The position numbers and the translations under genes were made by a program. Shown here piece by piece: positions 45,332 through 56,068 of a DNA stretch of 64,000 nucleotides (positions within the stretch are counted from its first letter, which is position 1; every line of letters starts with the position of its first letter). The notes below the pieces were generated by a model. The model had not been told where the DNA came from, did no database searches, and saw only the letters and a list, made by a program, of their open reading frames with translations. The DNA is from Adiantum capillus-veneris. Lineage: Eukaryota > Streptophyta > Polypodiopsida > Polypodiales > Pteridaceae. Location of the stretch: assembly GCA_014529385.2 (NCBI GenBank), contig CM043954.1, positions 8,767,306-8,831,305 of the forward strand. Direction: 5' to 3'.

Positions 45332-45921
45332 CTATGGATGTATTACATGAGGAGCTAGAAGCTTCATGGAACTCCCCCTTCCTGAGCTAGGTGGAATAAA
45401 TTGGTTTTTCCTTGGAGCCCAAACTAGCTTTGGACTAGGTGTGTAGCATTCTGTGATCTTTCCCTTCCCACGGTCTGCCATTGGCTTTAGCGTTACACTG
45501 TTTGACTCATATGGGTTTGTTGTCGATAGGGAAGGACACATTTTATGTTTAGGTACCCAAATTTTCTCATTTCCATCGTAGTAGCCTTGGGCTTCTAATA
45601 GTTGTTTTGGAATCCATCGTGATTTGGTCTTGACTCTCTTAGGGCGCGCTCTTGGTTTTCCGCGGAAATGTTTTCTTGGAATGGATGGGAAGGTTGAGGT
45701 AGTTGGAAGTAAGGCCTTGGGGATCCATTGATATGTACTCTTAGGTCGTGCAGGTTGAGTACTTGCAATATTATTGCTTGCTGCAACTACAAGTGTTGAA
45801 GTGCTAGGTTCATGGGTAGCCGACAAAGACGAGTTAACCACCTTGTCTTGTGAATGTTGGCTATCCTTCAACTTTGCTAGAGTTTGCAACGTAGGTGACT
45901 TTGCTTGAATGATAGGGGTAA
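45332..45921 (-). CDS. G3 pol C-terminal tail with four W-x-P-K motifs
   Basis: The second part of a 286-codon open frame that begins in PR2. It is Ser/Thr- and Lys/Arg-rich with the motifs YQWIPKALL, SRWIPKQLL, KIWVPKHKM and LVWAPRKNQ, spaced about 25-55 residues apart. The same motif type occurs in the tail of G1. No catalytic motif is visible. Its fusion to a protease and its basic character make binding to RNA or gag possible, but this is a guess. Confidence 0.68.
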
Positions 45922-46262
45922 GAGTCGGTGGTCGCGTCGTGACACTACCAGTATCCCAATCAATAGTGCATTTGGTTGCCAACATCCACGTGTGTCCCAG
46001 GTTTACGTTGCCTTGCATAGCTCCCACGGGCATGACTAGAAACCTTTGTACTATGATTCCATTTTCATAGACAACAGGGGTCTGAAGGACTCCAAGAATA
46101 GTAGTTTTCTTTTTATTAATGCCCTTGACTTGCATCGTACTCGGGGATAGGGTCGGTATCCCTAATTGACACCAAACTCCATAGGATAACAAATTGTGTT
46201 TAGCTCCCGTATCTAATAAGGCATTGCATAGTACTTTCCCATAGGGGCTATTTAGCTCAATT
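45922..46262 (-). CDS. G3 second retropepsin-like domain (PR2), downstream of integrase
   Basis: The frame reads ELNSPYGKVLCNALLDTGAKHNLLS with the canonical D-T-G-A at 46202-46213, then a flap-like VKGINKKKTTILGV, NVNLGHTWML and CTIDWDTGSV. This is a complete retropepsin pattern of about 110 residues. It overlaps the end of the integrase frame by about ten codons in another frame, most simply one indel near 46270; in G1 the equivalent domain is in frame with integrase. Unlike PR1 it has the classical Thr in the active site. Confidence 0.83.
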
Positions 46263-47355
46263 GGGTATCGTAGGGTGGCTCAGATTCTAATGAGTCGTCA
46301 TCTGTGTCCTCGAAAAATTCTTGCGTGATTCCCAGATTAGCCTCTCGTTGGCGTCTAAGACGTTGTTGTCGTTCTCGAGCCTCAACTCTTGCTTGGATTT
46401 TTCTAAGCTCTGCTTGTTCCTTGGCAGCCTTCTTTTGATGGATGGCTTGCAACTCTTCCTGGCTTAGAGGATCATAATATCTTTTGAATTTACTCCCATT
46501 AAGGAATCCAATGGTTTCAACTCCATCTAGAGTCTCCACACGAATGGTCCCTTGCGGGGTAATTTCACACACTCGATATGGTCCCTTACCAGCGTATTTC
46601 AATTTCTTCTTTTCATTACGTACCCCGTACATAAGAACTTTATCACCAACCTTGATGTCTTTATCCTTTAAATGGATATCAAACCACTTCTTTCTCCTAT
46701 CCTTCTCCACCAGAGCATTTCGCACAACTAATTGCCTTTCTTTATCTAGCCTTTCCAGGATATATAATTGCTCCACTAAGGGGTTACCATCCCAACCTTC
46801 TTGAGAAGCTACTCGAAGACTAGGAATGACAAACTCCCATGGCATAACTGCTTCTTGGCCATACACCATTTTAAACGGTGTGCAATTAATAGCAACTTTA
46901 TACGCAGTACGATAAGCCCATAAAGCTGATGTAAGCTTTAGGTCCCAATCAGTGTGATTAGCCTCAACTGTCTTTGTCAAAATGGAGATGAGAGTTTTGT
47001 TGGTACTCTCAGCTTGGCCATTTGCTTGTGGATAATAGGGTGTAGACTTGTGGTGACATATCATGAAGTTTGATGTGAGTTCTTTTATTACTTCATTTAT
47101 AAAATGAGCTCCATTGTCACTCACAAGTTCAAAGGGGCATCCAAAACGTGTGATAATGTTCTCAAAGAGGAACTTAGCTGTTGTTTTTGCATCCACCTTT
47201 CGTGTTGCTTTTGCTTCAGCCCATTTGGTTACATAGTCGGTAGCCACAATGATATATCGTGATTGCGTGTTACGTGCAGCCGGACTAATCAGTCCTACAA
47301 AGTCTAAGCCCCTCTTTTCAAATGGTTGGGTTACCTTGATGGGATGTAGAGGCAT
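46252..47355 (-). CDS. G3 integrase core and C-terminal region
   Basis: 367 codons, open. The catalytic residues lie in RGLDFVGLIS (Asp), LVSDNGAHF (Asp) and QANGQAESTNK (Glu), all intact. The C-terminal module GPYRVCEITPQGTIRV and a long Gln/Arg/Glu helix follow, and the ORF ends in an acidic segment. The zinc-binding part is in the upstream segment in the same frame, separated by one TGA (47389-47391). The listed ATG is therefore not a true start. Confidence 0.9.
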   Translation of the reverse strand: MPLHPIKVTQPFEKRGLDFVGLISPAARNTQSRYIIVATDYVTKWAEAKATRKVDAKTTAKFLFENIITRFGCPFELVSDNGAHFINEVIKELTSNFMICHHKSTPYYPQANGQAESTNKTLISILTKTVEANHTDWDLKLTSALWAYRTAYKVAINCTPFKMVYGQEAVMPWEFVIPSLRVASQEGWDGNPLVEQLYILERLDKERQLVVRNALVEKDRRKKWFDIHLKDKDIKVGDKVLMYGVRNEKKKLKYAGKGPYRVCEITPQGTIRVETLDGVETIGFLNGSKFKRYYDPLSQEELQAIHQKKAAKEQAELRKIQARVEARERQQRLRRQREANLGITQEFFEDTDDDSLESEPPYDTQLS

Positions 47356-47388
47356 CCTATCCCTTCTTTGTAGCTTGTTGAAGCGTTG

Positions 47389-48081
47389 TCATTCATTACA
47401 TCCCTTTGCAAAAAGTGATGCATCCTTAAACAGAGTGGGCCACCAATAGCCTGACTGTAAGATCTTTCGGGCAGTCAACTTTCCTGAAAAGTGACCACCA
47501 GCTACGCCCATGTGTGCCTCTTGTAGAATATATAAATACTCATCCTCACGGGCATAGCGTCTAAGAACATCATCTTTTCCTCTCTTATAGAGAGTTCCAG
47601 CCAGTAAGCAATAGGGTTCGCATTCCTTGATTAATTTTTGAGCTATATCTTTTCGCAGCTCTTTGGGTGGAAAACCATTAACGAAGAATTTAACAATCTT
47701 TTCACTCCATTCAGGCATTGTCTCAACAATGAACAAAGGAGTATCAGGAAATTCATCATCAACCCCCATAGGAGCTTCGCCATTAGGGATACGAGATAAA
47801 TGATCCGCCATGACATGTTTCCTCCCAGGCCTCACAACAACAGTGAAGTCAAACTCAAGAAGAATTAACAACCATCATGTAATTCGACCTGTGGAACACG
47901 GCTTGTTTACCAAATATAGCAATGCTTGATGATCAACATAAAACACAAACTTGGTAGCAAGAAGGTAATAGCGAAATTTCTTTACTGCGTAAATCATAGC
48001 TAGACCTTCGCGCTCTGTAGTAGTGTAGTTCATCTCGGCATCATTTAATTGGCGACTTGCAAAGCTAATAGGGTAGTCCAA
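47389..48081 (-). pseudogene. G3 RNase H C-terminal part and integrase zinc-binding domain
   Basis: The minus strand reads SFASRQLNDAEMNYTTTEREGLAMIY, FYVDHQALLYLVNK, then (after a TGA at 47875-47877) HVMADHLSRIPNG, LYKRGKDDVLRRY, and the H2C2 region ending KGCNE before a TGA that replaces the last Cys. A frameshift near 48085 separates it from the RT ORF. There is only one RNase H. Confidence 0.87.
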
Positions 48082-48082
48082 T

Positions 48083-51000
48083 TTATGTTCCTGGTTGAGT
48101 TAGAACACACCCAATAGCAAAATTTGATGCATCAATATGCACATGAAAAGGTACATTCCAATCAGGTGTTCGCAGGATTCGAGCACTTGTTAGGGCCTTC
48201 TTTAATAACTCATAAGATTGATGACATTCTTTCGTCCAGTGAAACTCGATAAGAAGCTTGTACAATGGACGCGCTCTCTCGGCAAAGTTTAACATAAACC
48301 TTCGATAATAACCAACATGGCCCATAAATCTTTGAACTCCTTTATAGTTCGTAGGTGGTGGCAAATCGGCAATGGCTTTAATCTTACTCTCATCTGTGGA
48401 TATCCCGTTCTTGGACACTATATGCCCTAGAATGAATCCATGCTTAACCCAAAATTGGCATTTGAAAGGGTTCAATGAGATGCGATAAAATCTGCACCTT
48501 TCAAATATTTTTCGTAGATATAACAAATGCTTCTCCCAAGAAGAATAAACACAAAGGTCGTCTAGGAAAGCTTCACAAAACTCCCTTAGAAATTCTTTAA
48601 ACGCAATGTTTATTAATCGTTGGAATGTAGCCGGGGCATTTGTTAAGCCAAAAGCCATAACACAAAATGCAAACACTCCAAACTCTGTGATAAAAGCAGT
48701 TTTAGCTTGGTACTCTAATGCAATTGTGATTTGATTGTAACCAGAGTACCCATCTAAAAAGCTATAAGCTTCCTTGCCCGCAACTCTTTCAAGCACATGT
48801 TCTGAATATGGCAAGGGATAATGATCTCTCCTAGTAGCTGCATTAACTTTCTTGAGGTCCACGCACACTCTTAGTTTCCCATTCTTTTTTGGCACAATGA
48901 CTATTGGAGAAACCCATTCTGAGTGCTCAATAGGGTATATGAATCCACATTGGATAAGTTTTTCAATCTCCTCTTGTACAGTTTTGGCATACTTAGGATT
49001 CATTGGATAGGGTCGTTGCAGGACGGGTTTAGCAATGTTGATCATGGGAATTGTATGTTGCACCACAGAAGGTGGAACGCCCTTCATGTCATGATATGTC
49101 CAAGCAAAGATATCCTTGTATTCCTTGAGTATCTCCTTAAGTATAGCCTCTTCAGTTTTGGTAAGGTCTTGAGAAATAAAGACTGGCTTAGACTCCTCAC
49201 CTGGTTCGGCTAATTCTATCTCTTTAACTACCGTTGGACCATCATAGACTCCACTGCTTCCATTGGTAGGTATTCGTTGGGCTTTGGCATACACAACCTT
49301 TTGCTCCCCCGTGGTATAAGATTTAAAATGTTCAGGAGCCGTATGTAAGTCAGCAGGCTCTTGTCTTGACGGAGACCTTTCTTTTAGTTCTGCCTCCTTT
49401 TGTTGTTGTGCTAACTCTCGGTTTTGACGTCTTCTTATAGTTCGACTCAATTTCGGCTCTGTAACCTCCAATTGAGCGAGGTCAATGGGTCCCGGGCTGC
49501 ACCACATGACACTCTGGAGATGTTCACCCCAATTGTCTACTAGCTTTAGATGAGCATCACATGCCCCTAGATAGCTAAACCACTCAGCAGTAGATCTTTC
49601 CTTGTTTATCCTAGCTCTCACATTTGCTCGATATCGTCGTCTCTTATATGACCTTTGTTTCTTGTTAAGGTTTTGATTTTGGTAAATGTTTGAACTCGAC
49701 TCGCCTAATAGGTTTTCGCTTGTATCTTCTTCACTCTCATATAAATTACCATAGATGGTCGTACTAGGCCTTGAGTGTTCAGTTTCTATACTTGGTTCAC
49801 TCGATGTTTCTTCAGGTTCTGAATCCATTTCTCCCTGAGATTCCGTTTCTGATGTGTGTTGGCCTGAAGCCTTTAAGGAATCATTGGTTTCACTCTCAGG
49901 TAGGTGTGCCTCTTTCTTATCATCGGATGTTACATGCACTACACCTAACATGTTTACTGGTGCAATGTGTGGTATCTCTTCCCCATCTAGTGTTACCCAG
50001 GTTGTTCCTCTAGCTCCCCATGTATCTATAGTTTCCGCTACATTGTCTGACTCAGCCATTCCGGGTAGGATATCCATATAAGGAGAGTTCTCCCCAATAT
50101 CCGTGTCTTCGTTACACGTGTAACAATACTGTAACAAACATGTGTAGAAATTCTGCCTTACCTTGTGTCCCAAGACCTTGATCCTGAGATCCTTTAGCAT
50201 TCCAATAGGCGTAACAATAGATCCATTAGCCATTTTTACCACTACGCTTGTGGCTTCAAGGTGAGGTCGCCCCATAGACTCCCAACAACTCTTTGTCACG
50301 ATGCTGACTCCCGCACCACCATCAAGGACCCACTTTATAGTTAATCCTTTAGTAGTGATTGGTAGAGTAGCATTGTCTGACCTTTGTTTCTTGTTAAGGT
50401 TTTGATTTTGGTAAATGTTGACATTGTCTGACTCAGCCATTCCGGGTAGGATATCCATATAAGGAGAGTTCTCCCCAATATCCGTGTCTTCGTTACACGT
50501 GTAACAATACTGTAATGGAGCTGAGTGAATTGTTGTGTCTGATCGATTATCAATGATGAATTTATTTCCTAGAGGATGTGTTTGACCACTTAAAAGATCA
50601 ACTCGAATGACAGAGTCTTGGAACTGTAAGTAGACGTGGTTTTTGGACCAGTCATGCACCATTTTTTCTTCCCTCATGAATGGACGCCCTAAGATCATCT
50701 CAAATGACATAGGATGCTTGGAAAAATCCATAACAATGAAATTCTGCCTTACCTTGTGTCCCAAGACCTTGATCCTGAGATCCTTTAGCATTCCAATAGG
50801 CGTAACAATAGATCCATTAGCCATTTTTACCACTACGCTTGTGGCTTCAAGGTGAGGTCGCCCCATAGACTCCCAACAACTCTTTGTCACCATGCTGACT
50901 CCCGCACCACCATCAAGGACCCACTTTATAGTTAATCCTTTAGTAGTGATTGGTAGAGTAGCATTAGATTCATCACCTTCAAAGTATTGCCCCAACTTGT

Positions 51001-51298
51001 TAACGGGTATTTCAATTATAGATTCATGTCCCGCTAGGTCAGATGGTGGTGCTAAATGTTCCTCATCATTCATCACCGAGTCACGTTTGTTCATATGTGC
51101 AAACTGTGGTAATCTGGCCTGTAATTCTCCATTGAGAAGCGCTCGCAGTGCTAGGAATAATTCTGGATCTCCGTATAACTTATATATGATAGTCGTACGT
51201 GTTTTTGAGGACATGAAATCCATCAACTTGGAAAAATTTAATGGCATCTTGTGGGACGTAGGACCCTGACAAGAGAATGGTGAAGATGGAATCTCCAC
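48083..51298 (-). CDS. G3 protease (PR1), linker, reverse transcriptase and RNase H start, 1071 codons
   Basis: A long open frame. A complete PR1 lies at residues about 105-260 (WVLDGGAGVSMVT, Asp129 at 50912-50914; MILGRPFM). A partial second copy follows at about residues 305-400 (Asp326, 50321-50323), produced by a patchwork duplication. Then come an acidic and basic linker, RT (KDIFAWTYHDMKG, SPIVIVPKKNGKLRVCVDLKKVNAA, DGYSGYNQ, MAFGLTNAPATFQR, catalytic FLDD at 48557-48568) and the start of RNase H (HVHIDASNFAIGCVL). DGG replaces DTG in both PR1 copies. The first ATG is formal; the frame probably follows gag. Confidence 0.9.
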   Translation of the reverse strand: MEIPSSPFSCQGPTSHKMPLNFSKLMDFMSSKTRTTIIYKLYGDPELFLALRALLNGELQARLPQFAHMNKRDSVMNDEEHLAPPSDLAGHESIIEIPVNKLGQYFEGDESNATLPITTKGLTIKWVLDGGAGVSMVTKSCWESMGRPHLEATSVVVKMANGSIVTPIGMLKDLRIKVLGHKVRQNFIVMDFSKHPMSFEMILGRPFMREEKMVHDWSKNHVYLQFQDSVIRVDLLSGQTHPLGNKFIIDNRSDTTIHSAPLQYCYTCNEDTDIGENSPYMDILPGMAESDNVNIYQNQNLNKKQRSDNATLPITTKGLTIKWVLDGGAGVSIVTKSCWESMGRPHLEATSVVVKMANGSIVTPIGMLKDLRIKVLGHKVRQNFYTCLLQYCYTCNEDTDIGENSPYMDILPGMAESDNVAETIDTWGARGTTWVTLDGEEIPHIAPVNMLGVVHVTSDDKKEAHLPESETNDSLKASGQHTSETESQGEMDSEPEETSSEPSIETEHSRPSTTIYGNLYESEEDTSENLLGESSSNIYQNQNLNKKQRSYKRRRYRANVRARINKERSTAEWFSYLGACDAHLKLVDNWGEHLQSVMWCSPGPIDLAQLEVTEPKLSRTIRRRQNRELAQQQKEAELKERSPSRQEPADLHTAPEHFKSYTTGEQKVVYAKAQRIPTNGSSGVYDGPTVVKEIELAEPGEESKPVFISQDLTKTEEAILKEILKEYKDIFAWTYHDMKGVPPSVVQHTIPMINIAKPVLQRPYPMNPKYAKTVQEEIEKLIQCGFIYPIEHSEWVSPIVIVPKKNGKLRVCVDLKKVNAATRRDHYPLPYSEHVLERVAGKEAYSFLDGYSGYNQITIALEYQAKTAFITEFGVFAFCVMAFGLTNAPATFQRLINIAFKEFLREFCEAFLDDLCVYSSWEKHLLYLRKIFERCRFYRISLNPFKCQFWVKHGFILGHIVSKNGISTDESKIKAIADLPPPTNYKGVQRFMGHVGYYRRFMLNFAERARPLYKLLIEFHWTKECHQSYELLKKALTSARILRTPDWNVPFHVHIDASNFAIGCVLTQPGT
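50040..50965 (-). repeat. Patchwork duplication in G3 protease region
   Basis: Three sequence blocks are duplicated out of order: A (50040-50134 and 50421-50515, 95 bp, identical by eye), B (50147-50374 and 50738-50965, 228 bp, one mismatch seen) and C (50378-50419 and 49649-49690, 42 bp). The reading frame stays open through all junctions. This fits template switching during reverse transcription. Confidence 0.88.
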
Positions 51299-53139
51299 TT
51301 CCTCAAGGGGTCGGGCATTCCCTTATTGAACATTCTCTCTAGTAGGAAAGGTGTGTGTCCACTTTCAGATGTCCTACCCTCACTCTCTTCCCGAATGATA
51401 TTGGGTATAGCTAACGGCCTGTAGTTCTTGTGAGGTTGAACTTGTGTGGGAAACACTGTGTCCGACATCTGGATATGTTTGGGTTCAGGTTCTAATTTTC
51501 GTTGAGTTTCTTTCACCAAACCCCTCAGTTGTTGGACTCATTCAATTTCCACTGTTGGGTTTGGATAGGTTCCAATCTTTCTCTTGCAATCCTCATTTTT
51601 TGTCTCTCGTGACTTATCTTGGGGGTTCGCAACTGGGTGGTTTAACTTTGAATACTCTTTTGGTGTTGGTCGTAATTCCCTCTCGTGATCCTCCTCACTG
51701 GCTTTTTCCTTTGTAGTAACAGTTTTGGTCTCCGTGGTCTCTATCGAATCTGAGTCATCCTCAGGGTCATTCATATACACGTGATCCTCTCCTGTCCCTA
51801 TGTTAGTCTTTGAACTAGGTTTTGAGCTAGAAGAATTAAGGGATTTCTTTCTTCGTGTTTTCTTCTTTCTCGCTTGGCTAATGGATGCAGCATCTCTCTC
51901 TTCGAGGATGTAATTTTGCTTTTGGAGCATCGACCGTGTGAGTGCATTCACTGGTGCTATGTTTATAGTTGGTGGTGTCCCATCAACAATCTCTATTATG
52001 TTCAATGGTGTGATTTTCGGTGAGTTTGGATTGTTAGGACATTGTGCGATCAAATGATCTATGCCACAACGATTACAAGTGAGTATTGGCATTGCCAATG
52101 CACTCCCTTGACTTGTTTGCATTAGTGCGGCATTCTTTTGCATTCTAATGGGACACTTAGCTACTCTATGTGGTCCACCACATTCGTAGCACTAAAGAGG
52201 TGGTCTCCGAGCAAAACTATTAATGTTTTGGCCTCTTGCTGCTAGCGCAGTAGCTTGATATACCGGTTTGATTTGTCCCCAATGGTCTTCCATATAGTAC
52301 ATGGGACACTCCTCAAGCATGTCGACTCCATAGGTGATACTAGAGTCTATGTCCTCTTCGCAATCTACATAAGTACTAGATGACTCGCAACCTATTTGGT
52401 TCATAGGTGTAACTCTTAGATGAGGGGGTTGCGGTCCTAGCACTGGAGGTGGCAACGGTGTGGTTTGGACCACATTTTGGGTTCTAGGGACCACGTGCTG
52501 TAATGGCAATTGTTGCTCCATGGGTGTGGTAGGCATCAATGCAGGAACTCGAGGTGAGTCTGTCCAAGCTATAGGCGTTCTATTTTCCATGATGCGTTTA
52601 AGCATTAGGCCATCCTTTGCTTGATGGCCATACCTACCACACGCGTTACAAGTCCCGTTAAAATTTACTCTGAAAGTAGGGCATTCACTCGTAGTATGTG
52701 GGCCCAAGCAAATTGAGCACCATTGTTGCTCCCTTCTTGGATACATATGAGTGTTTTGTGGAGCACGATTACCTCTAAGGCTTTCTTGGATGGCCTTGAT
52801 GAGATCTGCCAAAGTCATCTCAGATATCGTTTGCTCTTTCATGATTGGCTTTATCTTCATTGGCTCATGCCCTTACACTTGCGAGCTACTAGACTTCGGC
52901 TCGGCAGACACTCTTTCTCCTGCAATCATTAAATTATCCTCCAATTGGATTGCATTCATGGTGACTGCTTCCCAAGTAGTGATACCTCTAATGACTAGGA
53001 CATTATAGATACTTTCATGTCATAGTCCCCTAATGAATCTATCGAGCAATTGGTTGTTGTTGAATCGCTCGTTTGGATTGCATCGAGAATTCAAATTCTT
53101 TAGGCGACTAATGAAGTCTCTCACGGATTCACCTTCTTC
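51238..53139 (-). pseudogene. G3 gag, nucleocapsid part with zinc knuckles
   Basis: After stops at 53140-53142 and 53020-53022 and another near 52870, the segment 52192-52860 has CSICLGPHTTSEC and CNACGRYGHQAKDG (last Cys lost). After the TAG at 52192-52194 come CYECGGPHRVAKC and CNRCGIDHLIAQC (CX2CX3HX4C). Four knuckles in one gag is many. Ser/Glu-rich sequence (51538-51900) then leads towards PR1. Confidence 0.82.
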
Positions 53140-55086
53140 TCATTGGGCTTTCTGGAGCTGAGAGGCTACACCCCAAAGTACTCCCTCTTGTATGTATTCT
53201 TTTAAGAACAGTCTCCTAAGAGTAGAGTAGATCGTTTTCTCTTCTACTCTTAAGGTTCTATACCAATCTCCAACCTTTCCGCTTAGGGTCAAACTCAAAG
53301 CCTTACACTTATGTAGCTCATTGTGCTCTACCAAGGAATCGCACACATGTTCAAAGACTTCCATATGCTTTCTAGCATCTCCGTCTCCACTGAATTTCTG
53401 TGTGAGCTTAGCTACTTGAATTGCCTTGCTCCTAGGCTCTCTATCAGGTGCACTACGCATGTTTTCCGCAATAGAGCGACTGATAGTTTGAGCAAACGCT
53501 GCCAAATCTCCTATTTGAGCAGGTATAATGGGTGTATGTGCTCCTGGAACCACATGTGAGATGGGAGTTGGCCTTGGCCTTGGCATACTCGCGGCTCTTG
53601 GGTCCCATATCTCATATGGTGGTGTACCAGACGGAGGTCCAAAGTTTACAGGCATGGCCCTAGGCATAGGGGGTGCCTGATATGGCATGTTATTATTAAA
53701 TGTCATGGCTCTACTTGTATAAGAGCTTGGATAGTGCCATTGTGGATTGTAAGCTCTTGGAATAATCGGAGGTGTAGGAGCTACATGAGGCTGAGGTACA
53801 ACAGGTGCACATGATTGATACATACATGTAGGTATAGTTGGGGGCATTGTGCTACTAGGCATCGACACAATGTTAACAAATGAACTCCATGGTGTACTTC
53901 TTGTCATGCTCACCACTGGGATATGCATGGTAGCCGTAGTTTCATTAAGAGAAAGATGAGCTAGATCTGGGAAGGTAAAGCTGCCACTTGTGGGCTCAGA
54001 TTGTACTGAGGCTCCTGGCGAAACAACATATGGAGGATCAATGGGGCTCACTGAGGGAGTCTTCATTTGTGATAGGGTTGGTTGGTTGTCCTTTCCCGTA
54101 TCCAAGAATCTCATTAGGCCTGTTGAAGGCATGTTGATCCCTGTGTTCTGTCTTTCTAACTCGACAATTCTATGGAGGACATCACAGACTTTCTGTTGTT
54201 GCTCATCTGTGCTAGTAGCACCCGATGTGGATTGTAGAACATCTAACCAACCCACATGATAGGTGTGTCCTGTGTACCGATCAGTTAAAGCTTCTGCTTG
54301 TAGGTCATACTCCCAATTTTCGTTTAGGAATATCCCATCTAGGCCTAGCGTGCTGGAGGTTTCCCTCGAAGTGGAAGCATTATTACTCCCCATCGCTTGC
54401 CCCTCCGTGACTGCTACCTTGGGAGCACTCGGTTGCTCGGCTGGCATGATTGTTGTCATAGGAGCCTTTGCTTTCAGGGCTCGACTTTGTTCTAGCCTTC
54501 GTAGGTTCTCAATCTCCCTCTCCCTTGTTGCTTGCATATAGCGTTCAATCTCTTTCACTTCGGCAAGACTCCTACCATCGGGTAGTAAAACCTCAGAGGG
54601 TGATAGTCCTAAAGGATCAGAAGGTGCAGTGGATGGAACATTCACATGCACACTCTCAAGAAGCATAGGGTATATTTTAGGCATGAATGGCGAATTTACC
54701 TCCCCACTCCCTTCATTTATTTCATTAACCGCATGTTCGGAGCGAGTAGCTCTACTAAGGGTCTCTTTTAAGCGGCTAAACACGCTGGACCCAGGCCGTG
54801 GGCCCATGGCATGCATGTCTTGACTTGAACTATCAGGGTTTGGTGTAGGATACCCCTCCATGACTTCGTAGTCAGAGGAAGAATCACTAGACGCGATATG
54901 AGGATCTTGGTTCGCGCTACCTTGAGTCCCGGTCGAAGGTCCAGAACCTACGGTGGAGGAAAAATGGGTGCCTGCGTAAATGGAGGCACTACCAATATGC
55001 TCGTGCTCTAACACTCGTCCAGAGCGTAGGTTCATATGACTTGGATCCCCTAGAAGTGTCAGTGAGTGCCCGTGAAGGTTGCTCAC
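53140..55086 (-). CDS. G3 gag, N-terminal and capsid part, 648 codons open
   Basis: Starts MSNLHGHSLTLLG, with MNLRSGR at about residue 18, which matches the gag start of G1. A long Pro/Ser/Thr-rich region follows, then the capsid core near the end (QVAKLTQKFSGDGDARKHMEVFEHV, GDWYRTLRVEE). The TGA at its end interrupts the conserved EEGES-VRDF region. The gag frame continues in the neighbouring segment. Confidence 0.85.
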   Translation of the reverse strand: MSNLHGHSLTLLGDPSHMNLRSGRVLEHEHIGSASIYAGTHFSSTVGSGPSTGTQGSANQDPHIASSDSSSDYEVMEGYPTPNPDSSSQDMHAMGPRPGSSVFSRLKETLSRATRSEHAVNEINEGSGEVNSPFMPKIYPMLLESVHVNVPSTAPSDPLGLSPSEVLLPDGRSLAEVKEIERYMQATREREIENLRRLEQSRALKAKAPMTTIMPAEQPSAPKVAVTEGQAMGSNNASTSRETSSTLGLDGIFLNENWEYDLQAEALTDRYTGHTYHVGWLDVLQSTSGATSTDEQQQKVCDVLHRIVELERQNTGINMPSTGLMRFLDTGKDNQPTLSQMKTPSVSPIDPPYVVSPGASVQSEPTSGSFTFPDLAHLSLNETTATMHIPVVSMTRSTPWSSFVNIVSMPSSTMPPTIPTCMYQSCAPVVPQPHVAPTPPIIPRAYNPQWHYPSSYTSRAMTFNNNMPYQAPPMPRAMPVNFGPPSGTPPYEIWDPRAASMPRPRPTPISHVVPGAHTPIIPAQIGDLAAFAQTISRSIAENMRSAPDREPRSKAIQVAKLTQKFSGDGDARKHMEVFEHVCDSLVEHNELHKCKALSLTLSGKVGDWYRTLRVEEKTIYSTLRRLFLKEYIQEGVLWGVASQLQKAQ

Positions 55087-56044
55087 CTAGTAATTTTGGG
55101 TGTTTTGCAACCCAAGTCTTTTCTTACTTATTTATTTTTTGATTTTTTGGTCCTTTTTTTCTGACCCAGCTATAGAATAGAACGTATGATAGCTCAAAAC
55201 GAGCGTCTCGGTCAGAGGGACGTGCCTTGCTTTACAGCCCTCCGTTTGATCACTTTATGCCCTCGAAATCCCTAAAACCGTCAATTTCTAGTAGGGAACT
55301 AGGCCCAAATTAGAAAGTCTAAGGGTGCAAGTGGGAAGAGAAGGGAGGAGAGTGGAGGACTTGCCCCACATGCTCTCATTCCCTCTTGAGGGGGTAGGGT
55401 ATATATATAAGAGTGAGTCTAGTATATATCATAAGATTGAGGACTGAGGCCTGGGCATGGGCTTGGGCTTGGGGATCAAAATTTTAGTGTAGCCCCCCAG
55501 TCACTCACGCTTAAATTTTTTCGTTTTTTTTTTTTGAGGCGACGACCGCGCGCGGTTTAGGTGACCCTTTTTTGGCCACACACACTGTAAACACCTACCT
55601 AACCTCTCTGTCAATAGCTCACAGACAGCTCACTACCTTATCTACTTACTAACAGTGCTGCTAACCACTAACTAATCTACCTGCTTACTGACAGTGGGCT
55701 AACCGTCCACCTACTTCCTCTCTCACTACCTTCCTGTGCAAAGACTGTGTGCAGGCAAACCTTGATAGAAAACTGTGTACAGACTGTGTGCAAACAGAAA
55801 TTGCTAACTGCCTACCTACTTATTCATTCACTGCGAACAAGCTAACGACTACTAATTGTGCAAAGACTGTGTGCAAACGAAAAACAAAACATTATGTAGA
55901 AATCACAGAACTTGCAGACAATACTGAAATTAACAACTTGCAGAAAAATAACTCATTCCTCTTCCTCTTCCTCTTCCTCTTCTTTCCTACTACAAACAAC
56001 TCATAGGAGAAGCACAAAGTGCCTCTTGGGCTTAGTGCAGGGCG
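55087..56044 (-). other. G3 5' leader
   Basis: No supported gene. Short repeated phrases (ACTGTGTGCA, several times between 55740 and 55880) and a (TTCCTC)n stretch at about 55957-55982. Confidence 0.6.
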
Positions 56045-56047
56045 ATT

Positions 56048-56064
56048 CCCCGGTAGCGGCGCCA
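56048..56064 (-). promoter_or_regulatory. G3 primer binding site, tRNA-Asp type
   Basis: TGGCGCCGCTACCGGGG on the minus strand, four bases from the 5' LTR. It differs from the plant tRNA-Asp complement at two positions. Confidence 0.85.
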
Positions 56065-56068
56065 AAAA

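Noticed and set aside
46252-46290. Programmed frameshift between integrase and PR2 in G3
   Set aside because: G1 has the two in the same frame, and a single indel in G3 explains the overlap; no slippery site seen.
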